A stretch of DNA of 64,000 nt. Origin: Liolophura sinensis. Lineage: Eukaryota; Mollusca; Polyplacophora; Chitonida; Chitonidae. The notes beneath the pieces were generated by a model. It was not told the DNA's origin, did not search any database, and was given only the letters and a program-made list of their open reading frames with translations. Numbering within the stretch: the first letter of the stretch is position 1; every line of letters begins with the position of its first letter. The position numbers were made by a program, and so were the translations under genes. The DNA lies in assembly GCF_032854445.1 (NCBI RefSeq), contig NC_088304.1:29023732-29087731 (forward strand). The letters are read 5' to 3'. Below are positions 12,474 through 25,700 of this stretch, piece after piece.

Positions 12474-12680
12474 TTGTTCTGCAGTATGAGGACTGGTTCT
12501 GCAGTGCAATGACTGGTTGTTCTGCAGTACGAGGACTGGTTCTGCAGTGCAATGACTGGTTGTTCTGCAGTATGAGGACTGGTTCTGCAGTGCAATGAAT
12601 GCTTGTTCTGCAGTACGAGGACTGGTTGTTCTGCAGGACGAGGATTGGTTGTTCTGCAGTACAAAGACTGGTTGTTCATA
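12474..12680. repeat. 22/23-bp minisatellite
   Basis: About nine units alternate TTCTGCAGTACGAGGACTGG with TTCTGCAGTGCAATGACTGG. Open frames over it are translations of the repeat and are not genes. Confidence 0.92.
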
Positions 12681-12802
12681 TGTGGTAAAAGTTAAACCAG
12701 ACTAAAGCCTTAATACCAGTGTTAATCTGATACAAAACTAATGACACTTTCAATCCAGACTGAAGTTGATACCAGTTATTTATAACTGGTAATACACTTT
12801 TG

Positions 12803-12932
12803 AACATTGCAGGGCCAGAATGTTAAACTTTTCCTATCATTTGATGAACATTACAGAGCCAGAATGTTACACTTTTCCTATCATTTGATGAATATTACAG
12901 GGCCAGAATGTTAAACTTACACTATCATTTAA
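12803..12932. repeat. 45-bp repeat, three copies
   Basis: Three consecutive copies contain CAGGGCCAGAATGTTAAACT and CTATCATTTGATGAACATTA with a few substitutions. Confidence 0.85.
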
Positions 12933-13737
12933 AATGACAGGGTCTGGCTAAAAATGACGGTGAACATAATGAACTTACTGGTATTTTGAAAAAAAAACAA
13001 ATTAACTTTGTGGTTTGCAGCAAATTGGATGAAGTTACAAGTCCTACATTTTTTGAGGTCTGTACTTGTACATTTTTATGCCCTGTGATTTGGCTTTTGT
13101 GAACTTAGATGCTCACAACACGACAAGAAATTTCTCTCTAGTGAAGCTCACTATACAGTGGTTCGGAATGGGTGGATGAGAATTTTTTTTAAGACTATTA
13201 ACGAGCGTTATGGGGCTTTGCAGGTGTGGTTTTGTTTTATTGACCATTCCTTGAATAACTCAGTATTTGTTAGTTTTGTATTAGCTTGTTATTTTTAATT
13301 ATTACCCTGTTGGTAAAGATCAACATTGTTAAGACAAAAACTTTTTTTTTTCGTTTTCACTGTACCATTTTATTACGTATGAATTTTGTACTGAGTCCAC
13401 ACGATTGACTTTTGACTTCTTTTTATCTTCGTTCATGCCTGATTAACTTTTAATTAAATCGTCCATCTGCTCTTAATTTCTGAAAGAACTGTCAGTGGAA
13501 AAGATGGATTTCTGGTCAGCTAAATACATGCATGTAATCAACCATCAAAACTATTCTCGTTATGTATGTGTAATACATTATATACATGTACTATGATTTT
13601 CTATAGAGGTCTCAATAAAACACTCTGCTGTTTACATGTACAAATTTCTTTCAGTTCTCGAGTTGACAAGTGTCCAGTTAGACAAGATTAGTTTTACAGG
13701 GAAGTAGGTCTATGGCAAAGCGTTCATGATGGCAGTC

Positions 13738-13815
13738 AAAGGTTTCCTGTCACCATAATGCTTGCTGTCATTGTGGCAGTGAAATATTCTTGAGTATGAC
13801 GTTTAACATGAAATA
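13738..13815 (+). mobile_element. SINE-A 3' fragment
   Basis: It contains a CACCATAATGCTTGCTG stretch and GTGAAATATTCTTGAGTATG, and ends in an A-rich tail. Confidence 0.65.
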
Positions 13816-13992
13816 AAAAAATCAGTGAATGTTTAGCTAATGGTGTATTAATTTCTTCCATGTCCTGAACCTGGCCCGAGTGTGGATAGGTTCTTACCAC
13901 AAATACATGTAGAATTAAACTGGTTTCTGGATGACCAGAGCTCTCACTGATGCTGCAGAGAAAAGCCACACAGCAGTTTGGTTGCACCAGGA

Positions 13993-14352
13993 GTGAGTGA
14001 GTGCTTGGGGTTTAACGTCGTACTCAACAATTTTTCAGTCATATGACGACAAAGGAATCCTTAGGGTGCACGCACGTGTAATGTGCCTCCTTGTTGCAGG
14101 ACGGATTTCCACCGCTCTTTTATTTCGTGCTGCTTCACTGAGACGACTTACCGAAGGCAAGTAAGCCGCACCGCCCGAGCCATTATACTGATACGGATCA
14201 ACCAGTCGTTGCACTATCCCCATCATGCTGAACGCCAAGTGAGGAAGTTCACTTCCTCTTTTAAAGTCTTACGTGTGACTCGATCAAGGATTGATCCTGG
14301 ATCTACCGGTCCCGAAGCGGACGCTCTACCAACTGTGCTATCCGGGCCCGTC
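13993..14352 (-). mobile_element. SINE-B, full length with 13-bp target-site duplication
   Basis: This is the reference copy of family B. GGTTGCACCAGGA flanks it at 13980-13992 and 14353-14365. On the minus strand it starts with GGCCCGGATAGCACAGTTGG (tRNA A-box) and a GATCAATCCTTGATCGAG B-box. The body contains CTTGCCTTCGGTAAGTCGTC, and the 3' end is ATGACTGAAAAATTGTTGAG plus CACTCACTCACTC. The length is about 360 bp. Confidence 0.9.
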
Positions 14353-14822
14353 GGTTGCACCAGGAAGTGCACTATAGTAATTGTCAGGTCACTGTAATCA
14401 TTTTGAGAATCTGACAAATGTGGTCAGGATGCCAAAATTGTATCCCAGCTACAGGCCTAACAATACTCCGCTTCCTTGATCACTCAATGTTCTATTAAAA
14501 CACAATAATGAGTTTTTTTCTCGACGAATGGCTTCCAAGAACATAACCTTCTACCTCATAACCATACCTATAAATTCTTACCGTTGAAGTCTTTACATGA
14601 ACAACATTTTTGAATCAAATGAGACATTTATTCACGAGTGACCTTGTACATAAAATTGGATGCAAGACATTTTTTCACTGGCACACTGGTGAGAACAAAA
14701 AATTGTTTAATTATACGTGAAAAAAAAAATTGCACACATTTATGTCTCCATTAACCTTATATACCTTCAATTTTTCTGTAAATATCTTTATGTACAATGA
14801 TGTTCCAGTTTTGTATTCATTA

Positions 14823-14880
14823 ATGTATTGGGTTGGTGTTTAACACTGTACTCAGGAATTTTTCACTTGTACAACAACAG
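14823..14880 (-). mobile_element. SINE-A 3' fragment
   Basis: It contains GTTGGTGTTTAACACTGTAC, then TCAGGAATTTTTCACTTGTA, the reverse of the family A tail. Confidence 0.6.
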
Positions 14881-15087
14881 TCACCTAGTTTGTATTTTAG
14901 GTCAAAGAAATCAGAGTAAAACCACAAACCTCTGGACTCAGAAGCCCTGGTCAAAGCAGCAAGAGCTCTCAGCTGGATGTGAAACACGCAACCAACTCAT
15001 TGGTCAACATTTAATACGTGTGCTGAAAACTATTTTCATTTTCAGACTCTGATCAGCATATTACGGTTACTGGGATTACACAACATT

Positions 15088-15500
15088 TACCTTAAATGGC
15101 CTAAAATTTCATTGCATTTTTGGAGGCAAATAAATGTCACAAAATACTATTTTTGGTGCTGAAATTTACAATTTTCCAGCAGAATATCATCCCATATTTC
15201 AAGCAAACCTCAAACAAAGCACCCGCATCACTCACTCAAACAAGTCGTCTCAGTGAAGCAGCACTAGAAAAAAGAGCAGCGGAAATCCGTCCTGCGACAA
15301 GGAGGCACATTAAATACACCCTAAGGATTCCTTCGTCGTCATATGACTGAAAAATTGTTGAGTACGATGTTAAACCCCAAGCACTCACTCACTCAAACAA
15401 AGCCTTCCAAAATCAATACAACTCTTAGAATCAGGAAAAATTGGCAAGTTAGTCATGGACGAAGTTTTATGTCAATTAGGGTATTTACATTTTTATGACT
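15088..15500. mobile_element. MITE-D copy interrupted by a SINE-B
   Basis: The left end TTAAATGGCCTAAAATTTC and a degenerate right end (TTATGTCAATTAGGGTA) match the inverted ends of five other copies (26842, 30010, 32608, 33005 and 33820). The interior shares AAATAAATGTCACAAAATA and CAGCAGAATATCATCCCAT with them. It is split by the SINE at 15221-15392. Confidence 0.75.
15221..15392 (+). mobile_element. 5'-truncated SINE-B nested in MITE-D
   Basis: The segment runs from GTCGTCTCAGTGAAGCAGCA to CACTCACTCACTC. It is flanked by the 11-bp duplication TCAAACAAAGC at 15210-15220 and 15393-15403, so it inserted after MITE-D. Confidence 0.85.
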
Positions 15501-15879
15501 AAATCTTACGTACAGAAAAAAACCTGTATCTTACTTGCTTTAACACAGGAAATCCGAGTTTACATTGAAGGTTCACACAAAAGATCAAACTGAAACGAAG
15601 TTTGTTTACAATAACTTATTTACATCAACATATTAATGTTCATTTTACTTTTCACTTGATAGGCGTTTCATGTTATGCTCCACAATATTTCACTTTACAC
15701 AATAGTGGTGGCCAAGTTCATGGCTAGAGTAAACCTTTCTTAGCCTACGAGAAACTACCATGCGTCTGCCTTGTCCTGTTACATGACAACCTTCCTGATG
15801 CGAGGCATCAGGGCAGCCACTGGCTGATGGTGAATTCATACAAGTCACCTCATTCATGAAAGTCTTCTTGCTTTCAATT

Positions 15880-15885
15880 TTTATT
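15880..15885 (-). terminator. Candidate APC7 polyadenylation signal
   Basis: TTTATT on the plus strand is AATAAA on the APC7 strand, about 0.9 kb past the APC7 stop codon. I found no closer AATAAA. Motif only. Confidence 0.3.
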
Positions 15886-16126
15886 TATTATTTAATTCGC
15901 TGCGTTGCTGATTTTTTTCTTGTCTTCCATTTTCTTTGATATATATTTAAAGTCTTGTTTTTTTGTTTTTTTTCATTCCGTGTTTTACACTGTATTCAAA
16001 GAATGAAGAAAACAGAACAGGGCCAACAAAAAAATGTTACAGGGTATAAGACGTAAATTTTTATCGCAGTTGTGCATTTGCAACTGATAGAGTCTCTATC
16101 ACGAAAGATACGAGATACAGTCATAT

Positions 16127-16425
16127 GGTGACTGGATGAATTTGGAACAGGTTCTGGATGAAAATGGTAAAGGTTCTGGATGAAAATGGTGAAGGGTCTG
16201 GATGACTGAATGATAATGGCTTACAGCCACTTTGGCAATATTACAGTCGTATCATGGTGACTGGGTCTGGATGAATTTGGAACAGGTTCTGGATGAATTT
16301 GGAACAGGTTCTGGATGAAAATGGTGAAGGGTCTGGATGACTGAATGATAATGGCTTACAGCCACTTTGGCAATATTACAGTCATATCATGGTGACTGGG
16401 TCTGGATGAATTTGGAACAGGATGA
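16127..16425. repeat. About 130-bp tandem duplication with internal GGTTCTGGATGA repeats
   Basis: Two long copies and a partial third contain GAATTTGGAACAGGTTCTGG and CAGCCACTTTGGCAATATTA. They lie in the probable APC7 3' UTR. Confidence 0.85.
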
Positions 16426-16449
16426 AAATGAGCCAGGGTGATGAACCAA

Positions 16450-16520
16450 ACGCTGCACCTCATCAAATAATGGACTGTTGCACCTCATCAAATAATGGAC
16501 TGTTGCACCTCATCAAAAAC
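16450..16520. repeat. 27-bp repeat, about three copies
   Basis: Copies of CTGTTGCACCTCATCAAATA and ATGGA follow one another with minor variation. Confidence 0.75.
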
Positions 16521-16787
16521 AAGTACGACTTGTCAACTGGTTGAACACAAGGGTATCCATGGCAACAAGAATTCTTAAATGTTTTACTTTAGGGCATCCG
16601 TCACTTTGAAATTCGCCACAATAAAACATGACTGAACAACAACAGCAATAGCAGCAGTCCCACGGATCCATCATCACAGTTTATGGGACATACTGATGTG
16701 TCCAGGTATAAACACTGGCATGTTGTTGTTGTTCTGGGGCCCGCTGGAGTATTCCAAGCATGGTGTCCAATCAAAACTTGGCTGTTA

Positions 16788-19700
16788 TCACATGAAGTCA
16801 GTCTCTGACAAAGCACTGCTGTCTACATCACTCTCCTCAAAATCAGGCTCTGCCTAAAACACAAACACAAGACCAGATACAGCATGCCGTTTAGCCTTTT
16901 GGACACGATACATTTAGAAGAACTAAACTTCTTATGTAAGAAATTAAGTGTTAGAAAAGCAAACAGCATTTATTAAAAATATGTTTTTAAATCTAAAAAG
17001 TTTAAAATATATCACTGCATGAAAGGATATCTTGCTCGTGTGATGGTGGTTGCTAGTTTTTTTTATGACAAATGTATAGGACAAACGAAATGAGGGAGAG
17101 CCCATGAAAATCTGCTTGTTCATGGCATGCTGCTACATGTTCAGGCCACACTCCTACATGTCCAGGCCAGGCTCCTACATGTTCAGGCCATACTGCTACA
17201 TGTTCAGGCCATGCTGCTACATGTTCCAGCCAGGCTGCTACATGTTCAGGCCATGCTCCTATGTGTTCAGGCCTTGCTCCTATGTGTTCACGCCACGCTC
17301 CTACATGTTCTTGCCATGCTCTTACGTGTTCATGCCATGCTCCTACATGTTCATGCCATGCTCCTATATGTTCATGCCTTGCTCCTACATGTTCATGCCA
17401 TGCTCCTACATGTTCATGCCATGCTCCTACAAGTTCATGCCATGCTCCTACATGTTCAGGCCACCCTCCTTCATATTCACACCATGCTCCTATGTGTTCA
17501 CGCCATGCTCCTACATGTTCATGCCATGCTCTTACGTGTTCATGCCATGCTCCTACATGTTCATGACATGCTCCTATATGTTCATGCCATGCTCCTACAT
17601 GTTCATGCCATGCTCCTACATGTTCATGCCATGCTCCTACAAGTTCATGCCATGCTCCTACATGTTCAGGCCACCCTCCTTCATGTTCACACTATGCTCC
17701 TACGTGGTCACGCCACGTTCCTACATGTTCTAGCCAGGCTCCTACATGTTCAGGCCAGGCTCCTACATGTTTACGTAACTATACCCGCCGCCTGCACAAA
17801 AGTATCAGTAGCCTACGTTGATTGTAAATCACTAACTTCACCATTGTAGCCTTAACTTACAATCTGCAACATCTTGCATGAAGGGATTGTAAGTAAGATA
17901 GTCATAACCGACAGTCAAAAATTACAGTACAGTCTACCCAATGGTAAATATTTACTATCACCAAGTGGCGCATGTGCTGTAAGGAGTATATAGGACCTAC
18001 TGTGTCACAAAGTTGTACAATTTCTTCTCTCAATATGGGCTGAATAGTACAGTCCACCAAACTCACTTTGTTTACCATCCTCCAACTCCACGTCTATCCC
18101 AGGCATTGGCCCTGACTCACACATAACACATAGTTTACCAAACTCACCTCGTTTTCACTGCCATCCACCAACTCCATGTCTATCCTGACTCTGGTTCTGA
18201 CTCACACATAATACAGAGTTTACCAAACTCACCTCGTTTTCACTGCCATCCACCAACTCCATGTCTATCCTGACTCTCGTCCTGACTCACACATAATACA
18301 GAGTCTACCAAACTCATCTCCTTTTCACTGCCATGCACCAACTCCATGTCTATTCTGACTCTGGTTCTTACTCGCACATAATACAGTCTACCAAACTCAT
18401 CTCCTTTTCACTGCCATGCACCAACTCCATGTCTATCCTGACCCTGGCCCTGACTCGCACATAATACAGAGTCTACCAAACTCATCTTTTCACTTCCATC
18501 CACCAACTCCATGTCTATCCTGACTCTGGTCCTGACTCGCACATAATACAGTCTACCAAACTCATCTCCTTTTCACTGCCATCCACCAACTCCATGTCTA
18601 TCCTGACTCTGGTCCTGACTCACACATAATACAGAGTTTACCAAACTCACCTCGTTTTCACTACCATCCACCAACTCCATGTCTATCCTGACTCTGGTTC
18701 TGACTCACACATAATACAGAGTTTACCAAACTCACCTCGTTTTCACTGCCATCCACCAACTCCATGTCTATCCTGACTCTCGTCCTGACTCACACATAAT
18801 ACAGAGTCTACCAAACTCATCTTTTCACTGCCATCCACCAACTCCATGTCTATCCTGACTCTGGTCCTGACTCGCACATAATACAGTCTACCAAACTCAT
18901 CTCCTTTTCACTGCCATCCACCAACTCCATGTCTATCCTGACTCTGGTCCTGACTCACACATAATACAGAGTTTACCAAACTCACCTCGTTTTCACTACC
19001 ATCCACCACCTCCATGTCTATCCTGACTCTGGTCCTGACTCACACATAATACAGAGTCTACCAAACTCACCTCGTTTTCACTGCCATCCACCAACTCCAT
19101 GTCTATCCCGGGCTCTGGTCCTGACTCGCTCTGCTTCTCCACACGCTCCATCCCTTCCCGTGCCTGGGTATTTGTAGGGTCAATCCTGGCAGTTAATACA
19201 GGTAACAAACACAAATTAACCACTGATGTACATGTAGTTGAACTACGGATTCCAATACAGCTCGTGAACACTCTGAGGTGGCCGATGCAAAACCATGGGT
19301 TATTTCAGCCAGTGCTTCATCCAGAAAATGTAGTTCTCATAAAGTACATGATTATATATACATCAATATCCAAAGTTTGTATTCACTCTGTAATTAAATA
19401 ACTTGTAATGTACATTTCACCAATCACATTGCCTCAATGTTCAATCTCACGGAGAAGCACCTATGTTTTGAAACCACCAACCATATATTTTTGGCATAAC
19501 CTATAATAAAGTTAGATAGATTGCAGTTAAATTTGCCATTTGATGTGAGAAAAGGTTAATAACATAGGTCTATATATACACTAACTCATCTCTACTGGGT
19601 GTTTTGGTGAAGTGACATACCCAAGTGCGATACTATAGTGATCGAGCGCCTCCTGGTGTTCGTTAGTCCAGGTGAGGAAGTCACCAAGCATCTGATGAAG

Positions 19701-22700
19701 TCGGCAAGTGCTGTGATGGTACAACTTACCACGCAGTCTGAAACACAGGAGAACAGGTGGGTATTATTTCATTACCCTTGCCAAGGAGAATATGTTTCTA
19801 CCTGCATTTATTTGTCTGTCTATCAGCAAGTTTATATAAAAGGTTATGCATGGATTGGAATGGAATTTCGTCATTGTTGTACAGATCAGTCCACAAAATT
19901 TTGGTCGAGAATTAGAATCTAAGCTCCTTCTAGGTGGTGTTTTACATTGTTGGAATTGCAACTAACTTTACAGCACTGGCTAGGTTGCTTCAAATTTATC
20001 GCTTGCCTTCACCCACAAGATACACATGATTATAAGCTCACATTGTAGTTAAAAAGAAAAACACTACGCATCACACTGAGGAAAGTTGTCTGTTGCCTGC
20101 CAAAAGATCTTTGGCTTCGGTTCCGTCTACACATCAAAACAAGACTTTTGTCATTAAAGTTAAAAAAATTCTGTAGTATTGCATAAAACACATATCAAAT
20201 AAATGACAGTAAGATGAAGGCACAATTTCACCTACACTGCTGCTCTGGGTTGTAAACTGAACTGCTCACGGCTCACACTGTACTCCCCATCTACATGCGA
20301 AAAACCTTTCAACATTATGCCACAGAGCTGTCAGGGAGAGCCGAGTGCCACAAAGCTGTCAGGGAGAGCCGCGTGCCACAGGACTGTCAGGGAGTGCCAC
20401 AAAGCTGTCAGGGAGAGCCGCGTGCCACAGGACTGTCAGGGAGAGCCGAGTGCCACAGAGCTGTCAGGGACAGCCGAGTGCCACAGGACTGTCAGGGAGA
20501 GCCGAGTGCCACAGAGCTGTCAGGGACAGCCGAGTGCCATAGGACTGTCAGGGAGAGCCGAGTGCCACAGAGCTGTCAGGGACAGCCGAGTGCCACAGAG
20601 CTGTCAGGGAGAGCCGAGTAAAACCCTTCAGCTGCATGTATTGTTTGGCAAGGGGGGATAACTCTCTGACATGTCCAGCATTAGATGTGTGTTGAACACT
20701 TTTCACTCTTACGATAGCTGCTACCACTTACAGGTTAATGCCCTCCCAGAAATTATGCTCTTTGCCGAGAATCTCTGCCATGATGTACACAGGTTCTAGG
20801 TAGTTTGCGTCCAGTTTCATTGCCTTTTCCAGGTATGGCTTGGCCTGTTCACAAATACACTTTCACTTTCAATGTTAGTGAGCTGAAGAGCGATTACACT
20901 GACATTCACTAAATACATGTATAGTCAGGATGAGAACAATTAGGAAAGAATTTGCAATTAAATTATATTTGATGAATGAACAAATAAAAAACAGATGCAT
21001 TTTCAGAGCTGACCATAATTCTTACTTGATACATGTATATTTCGTCACATGTGAATATCTAACATATTAAATCAAAATTAAAGTTCAGAAAATTGCTGTA
21101 ATATACAATAAAGTGAAAATCTCTATTTCAAATGTTTCAGTATAAAATAAAAGCCAAACAATCAGCTTACCCTGGCTTCCATCGTGGGAACTCTGGCCAA
21201 TACTGATGCATACAGCTGCAAAAGAAAAAAACACACAACTGTTTGACCAACTGTTTCCGTGTTGACTACCACTAAGCATTAACTTACAGTGAGTTACCTT
21301 CGTAACAAACACTACTAGTCTACCAAGAGTTACAATTAACTGTACCAGGCTTAGTCATAATGACCACTGCTTGTCTACCAAGAGTTACAACTAACTGTAC
21401 CAGGCTTAGTCATAACAACCACTGCTTGTCTACAGAGAGTTACTGTACCAGGCTTAACAAGCATGGCTTATCGTTATGTTGCTGTGAGCCATCATTCACT
21501 TTGTCCCAAGACTCAACAGCAAACGCTTGTCATAGCTTGCGGAGAGCAACCATTCATGTATGGGCCACCACTTGTCAGTCACTTACTGTGAGAGAGCGTG
21601 CGCTACGTGCCAGGGTTCTAATAGCTTTACTGGCGACTGTGATAGCTTCCTTTAGTGTGCGGCGACTGGAAGTGTAGCAATCTATCAGGCCTGTGGACAG
21701 ACAAAGCGTATCAGTGGCTTAATGGCAGTACAGGACAACTACTCAACAATACTGTGTAAGGTAATAACAGTACTTAATGACACTCCTGGACAAGAGGTCA
21801 AGCGGTCAACATTTATAATCATGCTTGTTACTTAAAGATCTTGGTGCCACGACACAGGATCCTCCCACCATGTGGTCGCTGTGAGTTCAAGTCCAGCTCA
21901 TATTTCTTCTCCGCTAGTACACAGGAAGTTCAACCAGCAACCTGCAGATGGTCTTGGGGTTGCCTGGTTTCCTCTGACCATAATGCTGGCAGCTGCCGTA
22001 TTCAAGTAAGTGAAATATTCTCCAGTGCAACATAAAAGAGCTACTCCAGTGTCAAGACCTGTATGTCTTCCAAGCAAAATTGAAATAAATTGATCAGGGT
22101 TAAGATTCTGATATGCTATCCTAAATTGTACAAAAAATACACTGTATTACAACCACTGTAGCTAGTTTTCGTGGACAATACGGAAACAATACTTGCCCAC
22201 TCGATATCACCCAATGCTGACATACAGCCACAAATGATGTTGTGATTTCAAATGTGTATGATTTTTTTTTTTTTTTTTTGATTGGTGTTTTACGCCGTAC
22301 TCAAGAATATTTCACTTATACGACGGCGGCCAGCATTATGGTGGGTGGAAACCGGGCACAGCCCGAGGGAAACCCATGACCATTCGCAGGTTGCTGCCAG
22401 ACCTTCCCACTTACGGCCGGAGAGGAAGCCAGCATGAGCTGGACTTGAACTCACAGCGACCGCATTGGTGAGAGGCTCCTGGGTCATTACGCTGCGCTAG
22501 CGTGCTAACCGACTGAGCCACGGAGGCCCCTAAATGTGTATGACGTCATTCCAGCATAACTAACTGACTAGATGCTACATCTGCCTGATTCACAGTCACA
22601 TAAAGAATATTATCACATTTTAGGAAAACTGCAGAAGATTTTGTTTTTGAGGATTCTTCACTTATAGAGGTTAAATGGTGGTATTCATAATAAATCTTTG

Positions 22701-25700
22701 TGAACCGTGGTTTATTTAATATAACAGTACTATTAACACCTGGTTTGTCATGGAGCTGAAGTAACATTTTAATGACTGGACATGAGGTCATAACATGGGG
22801 TCATGGGACAGGATGTCAGATGTACTTAACATCAGGGGAACCCAACCGCACTAATAGACGACATATAGTGGTGAAAGTATTCTCAGCATAAGGGGAAATG
22901 TATAGATTATTTCCAGACCACTGTGTCATGATTCAGATTAGGGTCAACGTTTAGGTTAGTGTCCTATTCAAGTTGGTGTCATGATCCAGACTGGTGTCAT
23001 GATTCAGAATGGAGTCCTATTCAGGTTGGTCATGATTCAGGTTGGTGTCCTATTCAGATTGATGTCCTATTTACGTTGGTGTCCTATTCAGGCTGGTGTC
23101 ATGATTCAGATTGGCCTCCTATTCAGGTTGGTGACATGATTCAGATTGGTGTCCTTTTCAGGCTGGTGTCATGATTCAGACTGGTGTCATGATTCAGAAT
23201 GGTCTCGCAATTCAGGTTGGTGCCGAAATTCATCCAGACGGAATGGTCCAGATTGGTGTCATGATTTAAGTTGGTGTCATGATTCAGACTGGTGGTATGA
23301 TTCAGACTGGTGTCATGATTTAGGTTGGTGGCATGATTCAGAATGGTTTCATGATTTAGGTTTGTGGCTTGATTCAGACTAGTGGCATGATTGAGACTGG
23401 TGACATGATATACATTGGTGTCATGATTCAGACTAGTGGCATGATATAGACTGGTGGCATAATTCAGACTAGTGGCATGGTACAGATTGGTGGCATGATT
23501 TAGACTGGTGGCATGATTCAGACAGGTGTCATGATTCAGAATGGTGTCATGATTTAGGTTTGTGGCTTGATTCAGACTAGTGGCATGATTTAGACTGGTG
23601 ACATGATATACATTGGTGTCATGATTCAGACAAGTGGCATGATATAGGTTGGTGGCATGATTCAGACTAGTGTCATGATTCAGACTGGTGTCATGATTCA
23701 GACAGGTGTCGTGATATAGGTTGGTGGCATGATTCAGACTAGTGTCATGATTCAGACTGGTGTCATGATTCAGACTAGTGTCATGATTCATGCTGGTGTC
23801 ATGATTCATGCTGGTGTCATGATTCAGACTGGTGTCATGATTCAGAATGGTGTCGTGATTTAGACTGGTGACATGATATACATTGGTGTCATGATTCAGA
23901 CAAGTGGCATGATATAGGTTGGTGGCATGATTCAGGCTGGTGGCATGATTCAGACTGGTGTCATAATTTAGGTTGGTGGCATGATTCAAAATGGTTTCAT
24001 GATTTAGGTTGGTGGCATGATTCAGACTAGTGGCATGATTCAGACAGGTGTCGTGATTCAGACTGGTGTCATGATTCAGACTGGTGTCATGATTCAGACA
24101 GGTGGCATGATATAGGTTGGTGCCATGATTCAGACTGGTGTCATGATTCAGACTAGGGGCATGATTCAGACTGGTGTCATGATTCAGGCTGGTGTCATGA
24201 TTCAGGCTGGTGTCATGATTCAGACTGGTGTCATGATTTAGGTTGGTGTAATGGTTCGTGTACACAGATACTTTTCTTACCAGCATGAGCTTCATATCTA
24301 TGAGGAGCCAATCGTAATGCCTCACGAAAATGAAGGAGAGCTTCTGGGATTTTCTTAAGCTCTACAAGAGCTGACCCTTTCAGTAACAATGCCTCTATAT
24401 TCCGACTGTCTTTTGCGTAAGCCTGTAACAAAATCAAAGTTTACTTAGCTTCTTAAGTTTAAACATAATCATGCCGGAGTGGGTTCATATGTCAGAAGAA
24501 CTTTGGTATGTCCTCGCTTAGCATAAATGGATAGGTAAAGTGCTGAAGAGACAGTCCAGAGGCAGTGTTGTTCCTGACATAACACTCCACTACAGCAGCA
24601 CTGTAAATATGTCAGCATTTGGATGGATCTGCTAGAAGGATACACAAAAGATCAAAATAAACCAAGCTATGTTAAAAAATAGACAATCGATCCTCTTCAC
24701 ACCAATCTAGATAATCACAACCTCAATGTCCAAAAAAATAGAATGCTAATGTTAGCAGAGACAAGAAGTTCTATAAGATGCCAAGTCAATTTTCTGACAT
24801 CTTATCTTTTAATATGGGCCATTCACAATTCACTGATTGCCAGTGAAATATTCTTGAGTAGGGTGAAGAAAGACAGATATGATTTCGCTTTCATCACGCG
24901 TCGTGCCAGCAGTGCCATCATCATCTGGCTGAAGCTGGGATTCTTGCCTTAAGTGTCATTGTACCTGCACGTTACGTTAAAACTACACTTGGTAGTATTG
25001 TATCCAAAGAGCCTGCCCCCAGGAGACAAAAGTTCAATACATAACGTACATAAACATAACGTACTTTAACACTGATTTCAATACACAAGAGGCTAATTCA
25101 TGTAAATTTTTAGTTTATGGTAATTAATATTCATGAATGAATGAATGAATGCTTAGGGATTTTATGTCGTACTTAACAATTTTTCAGTCATATGATGACG
25201 AAGAGTCATTAGGTGCGTGTTCATATAATGTGTCTTCTTGTGGCGGGCCGAGTCTATGCACCCAAAGTGCTGCCGCCACTGACGCAGAAGACACCAGTCA
25301 TTACACCCCACCCAGTCACATTATACTGACACCGGTCCAACCAGTCATGTTTCCTTGCTCTAACCCCTCAGTGCCGAGTGACAAACGAGGCAGCATCAAG
25401 TACCATTTTTGAAGTCTCTGGTATGACCCGACCCAGGTTTGATAACACGTCACCCAATGCACGAGACAATGATGAAATTCCTCTCATGTTACTGTGTTTA
25501 CCATATGGCAAATTTTCTTCATAAGATAGCACCATTAACATTTACCTTAACAGTGCTGTACACTCAGACATGAGCTGCTTTGGATGCCATCACCAACAAT
25601 CTAGGTATGACATCAGCCCATGCATGTTCTTCCTACAAGCAAGCTAAAAATGTCATGAATATATCACAAAAAGGCCATGAATTTTTTTTGAAATCTGACA

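Noticed and set aside
13993-14417. 100-codon frames in the SINE-B region
   Set aside because: They run through a retroposon with target-site duplication.
17104-17849. Overlapping 209- and 240-codon frames of SYMFMPC and LLHVQAM repeats
   Set aside because: Both come from the same 21-bp satellite, which keeps several frames open at once; no domain, no splice context.
23141-24325. 394-codon open frame of NHDTSL repeats on the minus strand
   Set aside because: It is the translation of an 18-bp satellite in APC7 intron 11. The frame is not that of the adjoining exon.
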